Source: Streptomyces coeruleorubidus (GTDB lineage Bacteria > Actinomycetota > Actinomycetes > Streptomycetales > Streptomycetaceae). Taken from it: a DNA stretch of 64,000 nt. The notes beneath the pieces are model-generated. The model did not search any database and was not told the DNA's origin. It was given only the letters and a program-made list of their open reading frames with translations. Position 1 is the stretch's first letter, and every line of letters starts with the position of its first letter. The stretch lies in the NCBI RefSeq assembly GCF_028885415.1, contig NZ_CP118527.1:2170001-2234000 (forward strand). The letters are read 5' to 3'. This document shows, in pieces, positions 1 through 8,647 of this stretch. The position numbers and the translations under genes are program-made.

Positions 1-243
1 GAGCGGGGGCGGGAGGTGTTGGCACCCGGGTATCCGCCGCGGGCGGTGCGGGTGCTGGAGTTGGCGCAGCGGGTGGGGACGCTCATCGCCGTGGCGACGG
101 AGAGTGGGCACGGCGGTGCGGTGAGTTCGTCCGAGATCTCTGCTCGGCGGGAGGCGTTGCGGCCGGTGGAGCGGACGGCTCGGCGGGCGCAGGTCGCGGC
201 GTACAACTCCGTTGTGGAGGAGCGGGAGCGGGGGGTGCGGTGA
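1..243 (+). CDS. C-terminal end of an unrecognised protein (partial)
   Basis: The reading frame is open from the first base of the window to a TGA at 241-243, so this is the tail of a gene that starts upstream. About 80 residues are visible. They hold a hydrophobic stretch (LIAVATE) followed by a charged, Arg/Glu-rich C-terminus ending in ERERGVR. I do not recognise a family and see no catalytic motif. Codon use (GC-rich third positions) supports real coding. Downstream it faces chpE on the opposite strand, so the two genes converge. Confidence 0.55.
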   Translation, partial: ERGREVLAPGYPPRAVRVLELAQRVGTLIAVATESGHGGAVSSSEISARREALRPVERTARRAQVAAYNSVVEERERGVR

Positions 244-424
244 CTGGGGGTTGTTCTGGTGCTGAGCGGGGGTGCGGTGCGATGACTGTCGGTTGTGAAG
301 GTGCTCGGCGTCTGCGCTGGGGCCGGGTGGGTGCGCAGCCCGGCGCTGCTAGGTGCCGCTTCTTTGGGAAGGGTGCCGTCCCAAGCGGCACGACTGCCCG
401 CAGCTGAGCGGGACGGGTGCTCGC

Positions 425-465
425 AAAAAAGCGGACCGGCCTCCCAGGTGTGCTGGGAGGCCGGT
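425..465 (-). terminator. Rho-independent terminator of chpE
   Basis: Perfect 13-bp arms (ACCGGCCTCCCAG and CTGGGAGGCCGGT, 435-465) enclose a 5-base loop. On the minus strand they are followed by CCGC and then six T residues (complement of 425-430). It lies about 30 bases past the chpE stop codon. This is a classical U-tract terminator, which is less common in Streptomyces than plain hairpins. Confidence 0.9.
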
Positions 466-497
466 GGTACCTCCGGCTCGGAGACGGAGGTGGGGTG

Positions 498-740
498 TCA
501 GTGGTTGACGGCGTGGTTGTCGAAGGCGGGGTTCAGGACGCCCACGACGTTCACGCTGTTGCCGGACACGTTGACCGGGACGTGCACCGGGGCCTGAACG
601 ACGTTGCCCGAGCCGACGCCCGGGGAGCCCACGGCCTGGCCGTCGGCGTGCGCGCTGGTGGCGGAGGCGATGCCCGCGCTCGCGGCCAGCAGGCCACCCG
701 TCACCATCGTCACGGCAGCGGCCTTCTTCAGCTTCTTCAC
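498..740 (-). CDS. chpE: Chaplin E, short secreted hydrophobic surface protein
   Basis: 80-residue precursor. Chaplins are secreted, assemble into amyloid-like fibrils at the air-water interface, and let aerial hyphae leave the medium. The start is the GTG at 738-740, chosen because AAGGAGGG lies about 8 bases upstream and a signal peptide follows (KKLKK, then a hydrophobic core ending ASATSAHA). The mature part is one chaplin domain (SGNSVNVVGVLNPAFDN). It has no cysteine, whereas most chaplins carry a Cys pair. From memory, the Cys-less form is typical of ChpE. A strong terminator follows. The next gene upstream on the same strand is a two-component pair, about 150 bases away. Family assignment is firm; the E subtype rests on the missing cysteines and the gene order. 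Confidence 0.9.
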   Translation of the reverse strand: MKKLKKAAAVTMVTGGLLAASAGIASATSAHADGQAVGSPGVGSGNVVQAPVHVPVNVSGNSVNVVGVLNPAFDNHAVNH

Positions 741-896
741 TTCTGAGCCCTCCTTGCGATTGCCGCGGCAGGCGCCGCAGCACGCACTGGAGAACGGCGG
801 AGATCCGCTGGGGATGCGCCATATGGGGGACATTCCCACGACGGTATGAATCTCAGTCCGGAACGGAACCATCCGTGTTGCCGCGGGATGAGCCTG

Positions 897-1538
897 TCAG
901 CCGGTCACACCATGGCGAACGGCCCACAGAGCGGCCTGCGTTCGGTCGGACAGGTCGAGTTTCATCAGGATGTTCGAGACGTGGGTCTTGACGGTCTTCT
1001 CGGAGAGGACGAGGGCGCGGGCGATCTCCCGGTTGGAGCGGCCGTCCGCTATCAGGCCGAGCACCTCGCGCTCCCGCTCCGTGAGCGAACCGGCCCGGCC
1101 GGGGCCCGAGTTGGCCTCCTCCTGGGACAGCAGGGCGTCGGCGACCTCCGGCTGGAGCAGGATGTGCCCGGCGTGGACGGAGCGGATGGCTCCGGCGAGG
1201 GCGTCGGGGTCGACGTCCTTGTAGACGTAGCCGGCGGCGCCGGCGCGCAGGGCCGGAACCACGGTGCGCTGCTCGGTGAAGCTGGTGACGATCAGCACGC
1301 GCGCGGGGTTGTCCAGTTCGCGGAGTCTGCGCAGGGCGTCGACGCCGTCCATGCCCGGCATCTTGACGTCCATGAGGATGACGTCGGGCCGCAGTTCCTC
1401 CGCGCGGTCGACTCCTTCGGCGCCGTCCGCCGCCTCGCCCACGACCTCGATGTCGTCCTGTACCTCGAGGAAGGTGCGCAGGCCCCGGCGGACGACCTGG
1501 TGGTCGTCGACGAGCAGCACCTTGATTGCGTCAGCCAC
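897..1538 (-). CDS. NarL/LuxR-family response regulator
   Basis: 213 residues. The receiver domain (about 5-120) has acidic residues D11-D12, a phospho-acceptor D57 (VILMDVKMPGMDG) and the conserved Lys in GYVYKD. A LuxR-type helix-turn-helix follows (about 150-205: SLTEREREVLGLIADG, then SNREIA and EKTVKTHVSNIL). It should be phosphorylated by the kinase encoded just upstream, whose stop overlaps this start by 8 bases, implying translational coupling. The target genes are not visible from the sequence. chpE lies next downstream, but it has its own ribosome-binding site and a gap of about 150 bases, so a link to chaplin control is only a guess. Confidence 0.9.
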   Translation of the reverse strand: MADAIKVLLVDDHQVVRRGLRTFLEVQDDIEVVGEAADGAEGVDRAEELRPDVILMDVKMPGMDGVDALRRLRELDNPARVLIVTSFTEQRTVVPALRAGAAGYVYKDVDPDALAGAIRSVHAGHILLQPEVADALLSQEEANSGPGRAGSLTEREREVLGLIADGRSNREIARALVLSEKTVKTHVSNILMKLDLSDRTQAALWAVRHGVTG

Positions 1539-2700
1539 CGGGGACCTCCATCTCGATCGTGGTGCCCTTGCCGGGCGCCGATTCCACGGTCAGCGTGCCG
1601 CCGGCGCCGCTCGCCCGGTCCCGCATCGAGACCAGGCCCAGATGGCGCCCCGCGTGGCGGACGGCGCTCGGGTCGAAGCCGCTGCCGTCGTCCGTGACCC
1701 GCAGGACGGCTCCGCTGCCGCGGCGGTCCAGGGTCACGTCCACGTGGTCGGCGCCGGAGTGGCGCAGGGCGTTGTGCAGGGCCTCCTGGGCGACGCGCAG
1801 GACGGCCTCCTCCTGGGAGGCGGGCAGGGCCTTCACACCGCGGCCGGCGAAGGTGACGCGGGCGGAGTGGGCACGGTCGAGGACCTGGACCTGCGTCCGG
1901 AGGGTGGCCACGAGGCCGTCCTCGTCGAGGGCGGCGGGGCGCAACTCGACGACGGCGGCGCGCAGTTCGTCGGCGGCCTCGGCGGCGAGGGCTGCCACCT
2001 GCTGGAGTTCGCCCTTGGCGCGGGAGGGGTCCCGGTCCACCAGGCGGGCCGCGGCCTGGGCGGTCAGGCGGAGGGAGAAGAGCTTCTGGCTGACCGCGTC
2101 GTGCAGTTCGTGGGCGAGGCGGGAGCGCTCCTCGGCGATGGTGAGTTCGCGGCTGCGCTCGTAGAGGCGGGCGTTGGTGAGGGCGATCGCCGCGTGCTGG
2201 GCGAGGATGCCGAGCAGTTCCTCGTCGTCCGCCGTGAAGCCGCAACCGCCTTCGGGTTTCGGGCACGGGGGGTGTTCCCCCACAGGACGCAGCTTGTTCG
2301 CCAGGAACAGGGCGCCGATGACCTCGTCGCCGTCGCGGATGGGCAGGCCCAGGAAGTCGACCAGGTCGGGGTGGGCGCTCGGCCAGCCCTCGAAGCGGGG
2401 GTCCTTGCGGACGTCGGCGAGGCGCTCGGTCCTGGCCTCGTGCAGCATCGAGGCGAGGATGCCGTGCTGGCGCGGGAGCGGGCCGATGGCCTTCCACTGC
2501 TCCTCGCTGACGCCGTCGACGACGAACTGGGCGAAGCCGCCGTGGTCGTCGGGGACGCCGAGCGCGGCGTACTGCGCGTCGAGCAGCTCGCGGGCCGAGG
2601 CGACGATCGTCTTGAGGACGTCGCGCACCTCGAGATGCCTGCTCATGGCCAGCAACGCGGAGCTCACCGCGGCGAGGCCGGACCGTGGACCGTGGCTCAT
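1531..2700 (-). CDS. GAF-domain sensor histidine kinase (HisKA_3 type)
   Basis: 389 residues, no membrane segment, so a cytoplasmic sensor. The N-terminal GAF domain (about 20-175) includes GDEVIGALFLANK and an unusual loop with HPPC and a second Cys seven residues later (C146, C153). The dimerisation/phospho-acceptor helix has HELHDAVSQ with H200 as the likely site. The HATPase domain (about 290-385) shows the N-box region (LRVAQEALHNALRHS) and the DDGSGFD G-box. It forms an operon with the downstream response regulator (8-base overlap). The paired Cys/His in the GAF loop could sense redox or metal, but the sequence alone does not prove this. Confidence 0.88.
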   Translation of the reverse strand: MSHGPRSGLAAVSSALLAMSRHLEVRDVLKTIVASARELLDAQYAALGVPDDHGGFAQFVVDGVSEEQWKAIGPLPRQHGILASMLHEARTERLADVRKDPRFEGWPSAHPDLVDFLGLPIRDGDEVIGALFLANKLRPVGEHPPCPKPEGGCGFTADDEELLGILAQHAAIALTNARLYERSRELTIAEERSRLAHELHDAVSQKLFSLRLTAQAAARLVDRDPSRAKGELQQVAALAAEAADELRAAVVELRPAALDEDGLVATLRTQVQVLDRAHSARVTFAGRGVKALPASQEEAVLRVAQEALHNALRHSGADHVDVTLDRRGSGAVLRVTDDGSGFDPSAVRHAGRHLGLVSMRDRASGAGGTLTVESAPGKGTTIEMEVPGG

Positions 2701-2932
2701 GACCTCACGGTACCGGCGGGCTGTGACAGCGCGGCTCGGACCGGTGGCGGTGGGCGCCCGGTCCGGTGGACCTAGGTCGCGGGGCGGATGGGATCGGCCG
2801 GCGGGGCGTAGGACCCGGGGGCGGGCCGGGGGCGTAGGGCGAAGGGACCCGGTGATCTGCGGCCCGCGTCCGAGGCGATCGGGGTGGTCCCGTTCCTACG
2901 TTGAGTGCACGATCACGACGAGGGAGCCGATC

Positions 2933-3631
2933 ATGCCGGTTGCGATCATCACGGGGGCCTCGAAGGGCCTGGGCCGGGCTCTCGCGCAGGCCCTGGCCGG
3001 GCGGGGCTGGGACCTGGTGCTCGACGCCAGGGGCGCCGAGGCCCTGACGGAAGCGGCAGAGGCCGTCTCCGCGCACGGCACGCGCGTGACCGCCCTGCCC
3101 GGGGACGTCACGGACGCCGCGCACCGAGCGGCACTGGTGTCGGCGGCTTGGCGGCTCGGCGGCGTCGACCTGCTGGTGCACAACGCGAGCGCGCTGGGCG
3201 CCGAGCCGCTGGTGCGGCTGGAGGAGTTGCCCCTGGAGGGGCTGCGGCGGGCGCTGGAGGTGAACCTGGTGGCCGGGCTGGGCCTGGTCCAGGAGGCGCT
3301 GCCGCTGCTGCGGGCCTCGCGGGCGGGCAGCGTCGTGGCGGTCAGTTCGGACGCGGCCGCCGAGGCGTACGAGACCTGGGGCGGCTACGGGGCCTCCAAG
3401 GCGGCGCTGGACCATCTGGTGGCGGTGCTCGCCGTGGAGGAGCCGGGGCTGCGGGTCTGGGCGGTGGATCCCGGGGACATGGCCACGGACCTGTACGCGG
3501 CGGCCGTACCGGACGATCCCGATCCGCGGCCGGAGCCGGCGACTGCGGTGCCGGGGTTCCTGCGGCTGCTGGACGAGCGGCCGGCGAGCGGGCGGTACGG
3601 GGCTCGGGCTCTGGTGGACGGGGTCCGATGA
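2933..3631 (+). CDS. Short-chain dehydrogenase/reductase (SDR)
   Basis: 232 residues in the usual size range of classical SDRs. The Rossmann glycine motif is near the N-terminus (TGASKGLGRA), followed by the NAS motif (LLVHNAS), a catalytic Ser near 138, and YxxxK as Y152-GASK156. The enzyme should be an NAD(P)H-dependent oxidoreductase; the substrate is unknown. The ATG at 2933 was chosen because an AGGGAG site sits 7 bases upstream and the glycine motif begins at residue 7. Its stop overlaps the start of the QueA-like gene (ATGA), so the two are translated together and probably work in one pathway. Confidence 0.85.
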   Translation: MPVAIITGASKGLGRALAQALAGRGWDLVLDARGAEALTEAAEAVSAHGTRVTALPGDVTDAAHRAALVSAAWRLGGVDLLVHNASALGAEPLVRLEELPLEGLRRALEVNLVAGLGLVQEALPLLRASRAGSVVAVSSDAAAEAYETWGGYGASKAALDHLVAVLAVEEPGLRVWAVDPGDMATDLYAAAVPDDPDPRPEPATAVPGFLRLLDERPASGRYGARALVDGVR

Positions 3632-4671
3632 CGCCGGCCGTGCGGATACCGGCGGAGTTGTCGGCCCGGGTGCCGGTCGAGCAGCGCGGGCCCGGGCTGG
3701 ACCGGGACGCCGTGCGGATGCTGGTGTCCAGGGGCGTCGAGGTGGCGCATCACACGTTCACGGAGCTGCCGCGGCTGCTGCGGGCCGGGGATCTGCTCGT
3801 GATCAACACCTCCGCCACACTGGCGGCGGCCGTGGACGGGTGGATCGGGCACGCGCGCGTGGTGGTGCATTTCTCCACGCGCGGCGACGACGGCCGCTGG
3901 GCGGTGGAGCTGCGGGAGCCGGACGGGCGGGGCACCACGCGCGCGCGTGCGGGAGGGCCCGTGGGTACGGAGGTGGGCCTGCCCGGGGGTGTACGGCTGG
4001 TTCTGGACCAGCCGCTGAGTGGGCGGAGCGAGCGACTGTGGTGGGCCCGGGTGTCCGGGCCCGGGGTGCCGGGGCTGCTGCGGGAGCACGGGCGGCCCAT
4101 TCGCTACGCCTACACGGAGCGGGACCAGCCGCTGTCCGTCTACCAGACGGTGTTCGCGGTGCCGTCTGTGGACGGGGCGGGCAGTGCGGAGATGCCGAGT
4201 GCGGCGCGGCCCTTCACGGCGCGGCTGGTGACGGTGCTGGTGAGCCGGGGGGTGCAGTTCGCGCCGGTCACGCTGCACGCGGGCGTGGCGTCGGCGGAGG
4301 CGCACGAGCCGCCGTATCCGGAGCGCTTCGTGGTGCCCGAGGCGTCGGCGCGGCTGATCAACGCCGCGAAGGCCGGTGGAGGCCGGGTCGTGGCGGTCGG
4401 GACGACGGCGGTGCGGGCCGTGGAGTCGGCGGTGGGCGGCGACGGGGTCGTACACGGGCGTGCGGGGTGGACGGATCTCGTCGTCACACCGGAGCGTGGG
4501 GTGCGGGTGGTGGACGGGCTGCTGACCGGGCTGCACGCGCCGGAGGCCTCGCATCTGCTGATGCTGGAGGCGGTCGCGGGGCGGGAGGCGATCGAGCGTG
4601 GCTACGGGGCTGCGCTCCAGGACCGCTACCTGTGGCACGAGTTCGGGGACGTGCACCTCGTCCTGCCGTGA
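3628..4671 (+). CDS. QueA-like S-adenosylmethionine:tRNA ribosyltransferase-isomerase homologue
   Basis: 347 residues, the normal QueA length. In the queuosine pathway QueA transfers and isomerises the ribosyl part of SAM onto 7-aminomethyl-7-deazaguanine in tRNA. QueA-like landmarks are DLLVINTSATLAA (family: NNTRVxPAR), PFTARLV, FAPVTLHAGVAS (family: xTLHVGxGTF), VGTTAVRAVES and GYGAALQDRYLWHEFGD near the end. Several positions are diverged: NTRV is replaced by NTSAT, and the THLP region reads LHAPEASHLLML. No tgt, queC, queD, queE or queF lies in the window. The gene is coupled to an upstream SDR. It may be a QueA relative with another acceptor, so I leave the symbol empty. Confidence 0.75.
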   Translation: MTPAVRIPAELSARVPVEQRGPGLDRDAVRMLVSRGVEVAHHTFTELPRLLRAGDLLVINTSATLAAAVDGWIGHARVVVHFSTRGDDGRWAVELREPDGRGTTRARAGGPVGTEVGLPGGVRLVLDQPLSGRSERLWWARVSGPGVPGLLREHGRPIRYAYTERDQPLSVYQTVFAVPSVDGAGSAEMPSAARPFTARLVTVLVSRGVQFAPVTLHAGVASAEAHEPPYPERFVVPEASARLINAAKAGGGRVVAVGTTAVRAVESAVGGDGVVHGRAGWTDLVVTPERGVRVVDGLLTGLHAPEASHLLMLEAVAGREAIERGYGAALQDRYLWHEFGDVHLVLP

Positions 4672-4868
4672 AGGCCCCTCACACAGAGCATCGCTTGTGC
4701 AACGCGTGGTGAGAACGTATGCCGCCGGGTGTGAGCCCGCGCATAGGACGCACGTCACGTACGAAAGGGCGTAGGAGACAAACCCCCACCTTTTGAGCGG
4801 CGCATACACTCCAATCTGCACCGATTTGCCCCTCCCTGATCCACTATCGGGCATCGTACGTCACACCT

Positions 4869-4897
4869 TTGCCACGCCATTTTGCGGCCGCTAAGAA
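4869..4897 (+). promoter_or_regulatory. Candidate vegetative promoter for the secreted SLT protein
   Basis: TTGCCA (4869-4874) and TAAGAA (4892-4897) are separated by 17 bases, a spacing typical of the main sigma factor. It would give a leader of about 110 bases before the ATG at 5014. The rest of the 342-base gap from 4672 to 5013 holds no gene. I looked there for the c-di-AMP (ydaO) riboswitch that precedes some Streptomyces cell-wall hydrolases and did not find its conserved core. Confidence 0.4.
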
Positions 4898-5013
4898 TTG
4901 CTGGCGTCGCTCAGCGCCGTGGGTTCTCCCCCGCGGCGTTCGTGTCGGAAACACACCCGTCCAACGCCGGACGCCGAGCGACTCCCGCGCTATTCGAAGA
5001 GGTCCACACCACC

Positions 5014-5739
5014 ATGCCCAAGAACATCTTCAGCCGTGGCCGTAGTCGTACCCTGACCCGTCACCACAAGATCGCCATGGCGGGTGTCGCCACCCTCGGC
5101 GCCGCCGCCATCGGTTTGTCCGCGGTGCCGAGCGGTGCGTCGACCAAGACCACGACCGAGGCCGCTCAGCCGGTTGCGGTGGCGTTCAGCACCGAGCAGA
5201 TCAAGGACGTCAAGGCCAGCGTCACCGACCAGATGGCCAGTGCCACGGTGAAGGCGGAGCAGATCGCGGCGAAGAAGAAGGCCGACGCCGCTGCCGCCGC
5301 CAAGAAGAAGGCCGCCGCCGAGGCGGCGAAGAAGAAGGCCGAGGCCGCGCGCAAGGCCAAGGAGGCCGCGAGCCGGGACGCCAAGCGCGCCGAGGTCAAG
5401 AAGGCCGCGAAGACCTACCCGAACAACCTCGACGGCTGGATCCGCGAGTCGCTCGACGTCATGAAGAAGCACGGCATCCCCGGCTCCTACGACGGCATCA
5501 AGCGCAACATCATCCGGGAGTCCTCGGGTAACCCGAAGGCGATCAACAACTGGGACATCAACGCCATCAACGGCGTCCCGTCGAAGGGCCTGCTCCAGGT
5601 CATCCCGCCGACCTTCAAGGCCTACCACGTCCCCGGCACCTCCTGGGACATCTACAACCCGGTCGCCAACATCACCGCCGCCTGCAACTACGCGGCCGAC
5701 AAGTACGGCTCCATGGACAACGTCTTCGGCGCGTACTGA
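5014..5739 (+). CDS. Secreted transglycosylase (SLT)-like protein with Ala/Lys-rich coiled region
   Basis: 241 residues. A basic N-terminus and hydrophobic core (KIAMAGVATLGAAAIGLSAVPSGAS) form a signal peptide, which favours the ATG at 5014 over a longer GTG start upstream; AGAGGT lies 8-13 bases before it. Residues about 80-135 are a highly charged Ala/Lys/Glu segment (repeated AAKKKA) predicted to be helical or coiled. The C-terminal 105 residues are a lytic-transglycosylase-like fold: IIRESSGNPKAIN contains the catalytic Glu, followed by SKGLLQVIPPTF and the final AACNYAADKYGS. It should cut or bind peptidoglycan outside the cell. A bidirectional hairpin separates it from the convergent ABC transporter gene. 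Confidence 0.88.
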   Translation: MPKNIFSRGRSRTLTRHHKIAMAGVATLGAAAIGLSAVPSGASTKTTTEAAQPVAVAFSTEQIKDVKASVTDQMASATVKAEQIAAKKKADAAAAAKKKAAAEAAKKKAEAARKAKEAASRDAKRAEVKKAAKTYPNNLDGWIRESLDVMKKHGIPGSYDGIKRNIIRESSGNPKAINNWDINAINGVPSKGLLQVIPPTFKAYHVPGTSWDIYNPVANITAACNYAADKYGSMDNVFGAY

Positions 5740-5770
5740 GGCCGGCGCGGACCTCTGCTCGCTGGACCGA

Positions 5771-5820
5771 ACGCCGAAGGGCGGCACTCTCCTGACGGAG
5801 TGCCGCCCTTCGGGCGTCGT
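5771..5820. terminator. Bidirectional terminator hairpin
   Basis: Perfect 14-bp arms (GAAGGGCGGCACTC and GAGTGCCGCCCTTC) are extended by flanking partly paired GC bases and enclose a short loop. It sits between the convergent SLT-protein and ABC-transporter genes and can serve both. Confidence 0.85.
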
Positions 5821-5843
5821 GAAGCGTGACTACTCGCGCACGA

Positions 5844-8471
5844 CTACTTGCGCATGACCTCGGGCTCGTGACGGCGCAGGAAGCGGGCCACGAAGAATCC
5901 GCAGATCACGCCGAGGGCGAGGAGCGCGCCCATGTCCATGGCCCAGGCCCCGACCGTGTGCTCCCACAGCGGGTCGGTGTCGCCGGCCGTCTCGGGCGGG
6001 CTGATCTTGTTGAAGTCCAGCGTGGCACCGGAGGCGGCGACCGCCCAGCGCGACGGCATCAGGAACGAGAACTGGTTGACGCCGATCGAGCCGTGCAGCG
6101 TGAACAGGCAGCCCGTGAAGACGACCTGGATGATGGCGAACATCACCAGCAGCGGCATGGTCTTCTCGGCGGTCTTCACCAGCGACGAGATGATCAGGCC
6201 GAACATCATCGAGGTGAAGCCGAGGGCCATGATCGGCACGGACAGCTCCAGCAGCGTGGCGCTGCCGAAGACCAGGCCCTCCTCGGGGATCTCCCGGCTG
6301 GAGAAGCCGATGACGCCGACCAGCAGGCCCTGCAGCACGGTGATCATGCCGAGCACGAACACCTTCGACATCAGATACGCCGAGCGCGACAGGCCGGTCG
6401 CGCGCTCCCGCTCGTAGATGACCCGTTCCTTGATCAGCTCGCGGACCGAGTTCGCCGCGCCCGCGAAGCAGGCACCGACCGCGAGGATCAGCAGGACCGT
6501 GGTGGCCGTGCCGTTCGGGATGATGCGGCCGGTCTGCGGGTTGGGCGGGTTGGGCAGCAGGCCCCGGTCCGCGTCGATGAGCAGGCTCACCGCGCCGAGC
6601 ACGGCCGGCAGGATCACCATCAGGGCCAGGAAGCCCCTGTCGGACACGATCACCGAGACGTAGCGCCGCACCAGCGTGACGAACTGGGACATCCAGCCCT
6701 GCGGCTTCGGCGGCTTCATCGCCTGCATCGGCGCAACCTGTACGGACTGCGGCGCTACGGCGTCGATGTCCGCGGCGTACATCTGGTAGTGCTGCGAGCC
6801 CTTCCAGCGGCCCGCCCAGTCGTAGTCGCGGTAGTTCTCGAAGGCGGAGAAGACATCGGCCCAGGTGTCGTAGCCGAAGAAGTTCAGCGCCTCCTCCGGC
6901 GGGCCGAAGTACGCCACCGCGCCGCCGGGCGCCATCACCAGCAGCTTGTCGCACAGCGCCAGCTCGGCCACTGAGTGGGTGACGACGAGGACCGTACGGC
7001 CGTCGTCCGCCAGGCCGCGCAGCAGCTGCATGACGTCGCGGTCCATGCCCGGGTCGAGGCCGGAGGTCGGCTCGTCCAGGAAGATCAGCGACGGCTTGGT
7101 GAGCAGCTCCAGGGCCACGGAGACGCGCTTGCGCTGGCCACCGGAGAGGGAGGTGACCTTCTTCTCCTTGTGGATGTCCAGCTTCAGCTCGCGCAGCACC
7201 TCGTCGATACGGGCGTCGCGCTCGGCGGCCGTGGTGTCGGCCGGGAAGCGGAGCTTGGCCGCGTACTTGAGGGCCTTCTTGACGGTCAGTTCCTTGTGCA
7301 GGATGTCGTCCTGCGGGACCAGACCGATGCGCTGGCGCAGCTCGGCGAACTGCTTGTAGAGGTTGCGGTTGTCGTAGAGGACTTCGCCCTGGTCGGCGGG
7401 CCGGTACCCCGTGAGCGCCTTCAGCAGCGTGGACTTGCCGGAACCGGACGGGCCGATGACCGCGATCAGCGACTTCTCGGGGACGCCGAAGGAGACGTCC
7501 TTGAGGATCTGCTTGCCGCCGTCGACCGTGACGGTCAGGTGGCGGGCGGAGAAGGACACCTCACCGGTGTCGACGAACTCCTCCAGTCGGTCGCCGACGA
7601 TCCGGAACGTCGAGTGGCCGACGCCGACGACGTCGGTCGGGCCGAGCAGCTGCGTGCCGCCCTTGGGGATCGGCTGGCCGTTGACGTACGTGCCGTTGTG
7701 CGAGCCCAGGTCGCGGATCTCCATGCGGCCGTCGGGCGTCGAGTGGAACTCGGCGTGGTGCCGGGAGACCTGGAGGTCGGAGACGACCAGTTCGTTCTCC
7801 AGGGCACGGCCGATGCGCATCACGCGGCCGAGGGAGAACTGGTGGAACGTGGTCGGGCTGCGGTCGCCGTAGACCGGCGGCGCCCCCGCGACGCCGCCGG
7901 GGCCCTGCTGCGGCGGGATGTGCGCCGCGGGCTGCTGCTGCGGCTGCTGCCAGCCGGCCTGGGCCTGCTGCTGCGGGGCCTGGGGCTGCTGGTGGGGCGC
8001 CTGCTGGTACGGCGCCTGCTGGGCGGGCGCCTGCTGGGCCCAGCCGGGGCTCGCGCCCTGCGCGGCGTACGGCTGCTGCTGGGGATGGGCCTGCGGCGTG
8101 GCGACGGAGGCGGCGGCGCCGGAGAGGTTCAGGCGCGGCCCGTCGGTCGCGTTGCCCAGATGCACCGCCGATCCCGGGCCGAGCTCCATCTGATGGATGC
8201 GCTGCCCCTGCACGAACGTGCCGTTGGTGCTGCCGTGGTCCTCGATGACCCAACTGCGGCCGTTGAAGCTGACCGTGGCGTGACGCCAGGAGACCCTGGC
8301 GTCGTCGAAGACGACGTCCCCCTGCGGATCACGTCCGAGGGTGTATGCCCTGGACGGATCGAGCGTCCAGGTACGTCCGTTTGATTCCAGTACGAGTTCC
8401 GGCACTCCATGCCCCACTGAGTTGTCCCCCGAGTTATCCCCCGACATGGGGAGTCTAGGGATGTCGAACAT
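5844..8471 (-). CDS. ABC transporter with two FHA domains, ATPase and membrane domain (Rv1747-like)
   Basis: 875 residues, matching the size and order of Mycobacterium tuberculosis Rv1747. FHA1 spans about 25-115 (GRD...SWRH...GSTNGTF) and FHA2 about 205-295 (GR...SRHHAEF...GSHNGTYVNG). A Gln/Pro/Ala-rich linker joins them. The ATPase has Walker A at 340-348 (GPSGSGKST), LSGGQRKR at 442 and LIFLDEPTSGLD at 462. The C-terminal third (from about 610) is an ABC-2 type permease with about six membrane segments. FHA domains bind phosphothreonine, so export is probably gated by a Ser/Thr kinase; none is nearby. A second in-frame ATG at 8445-8447 could be the true start; neither start has a clear ribosome-binding site, so leaderless translation is possible. 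Confidence 0.92.
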   Translation of the reverse strand: MFDIPRLPMSGDNSGDNSVGHGVPELVLESNGRTWTLDPSRAYTLGRDPQGDVVFDDARVSWRHATVSFNGRSWVIEDHGSTNGTFVQGQRIHQMELGPGSAVHLGNATDGPRLNLSGAAASVATPQAHPQQQPYAAQGASPGWAQQAPAQQAPYQQAPHQQPQAPQQQAQAGWQQPQQQPAAHIPPQQGPGGVAGAPPVYGDRSPTTFHQFSLGRVMRIGRALENELVVSDLQVSRHHAEFHSTPDGRMEIRDLGSHNGTYVNGQPIPKGGTQLLGPTDVVGVGHSTFRIVGDRLEEFVDTGEVSFSARHLTVTVDGGKQILKDVSFGVPEKSLIAVIGPSGSGKSTLLKALTGYRPADQGEVLYDNRNLYKQFAELRQRIGLVPQDDILHKELTVKKALKYAAKLRFPADTTAAERDARIDEVLRELKLDIHKEKKVTSLSGGQRKRVSVALELLTKPSLIFLDEPTSGLDPGMDRDVMQLLRGLADDGRTVLVVTHSVAELALCDKLLVMAPGGAVAYFGPPEEALNFFGYDTWADVFSAFENYRDYDWAGRWKGSQHYQMYAADIDAVAPQSVQVAPMQAMKPPKPQGWMSQFVTLVRRYVSVIVSDRGFLALMVILPAVLGAVSLLIDADRGLLPNPPNPQTGRIIPNGTATTVLLILAVGACFAGAANSVRELIKERVIYERERATGLSRSAYLMSKVFVLGMITVLQGLLVGVIGFSSREIPEEGLVFGSATLLELSVPIMALGFTSMMFGLIISSLVKTAEKTMPLLVMFAIIQVVFTGCLFTLHGSIGVNQFSFLMPSRWAVAASGATLDFNKISPPETAGDTDPLWEHTVGAWAMDMGALLALGVICGFFVARFLRRHEPEVMRK

Positions 8472-8563
8472 CGGGTGGAACTATTTCAGGAGCGGTCGCC
8501 TGACTGAAAGTCGGGCCTTGTGAAGACCGCGTACGGACGCATCAGCGGATTACGTTGACGGGG

Positions 8564-8591
8564 TTGAAAACGGGCCGGAGAGTGGTATTTC
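8564..8591 (+). promoter_or_regulatory. Candidate promoter of the streptophobe gene
   Basis: TTGAAA (8564-8569) and TATTTC (8586-8591) are spaced by 16 bases in the divergent 176-base region between the ABC transporter and the streptophobe gene. It has the right orientation and lies 57 bases before the ATG. Weak evidence from sequence only. Confidence 0.3.
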
Positions 8592-8647
8592 GACGCGAGG
8601 GGGGCATGCGCGGTGTTCCCGCCGCGTAGCGGATCGGGGGGTCTGCC

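Noticed and set aside
4672..5013. c-di-AMP (ydaO-type) riboswitch before the SLT protein gene
   Set aside because: Such riboswitches precede some cell-wall hydrolases in this genus. The conserved core elements were not found here, only a possible promoter.
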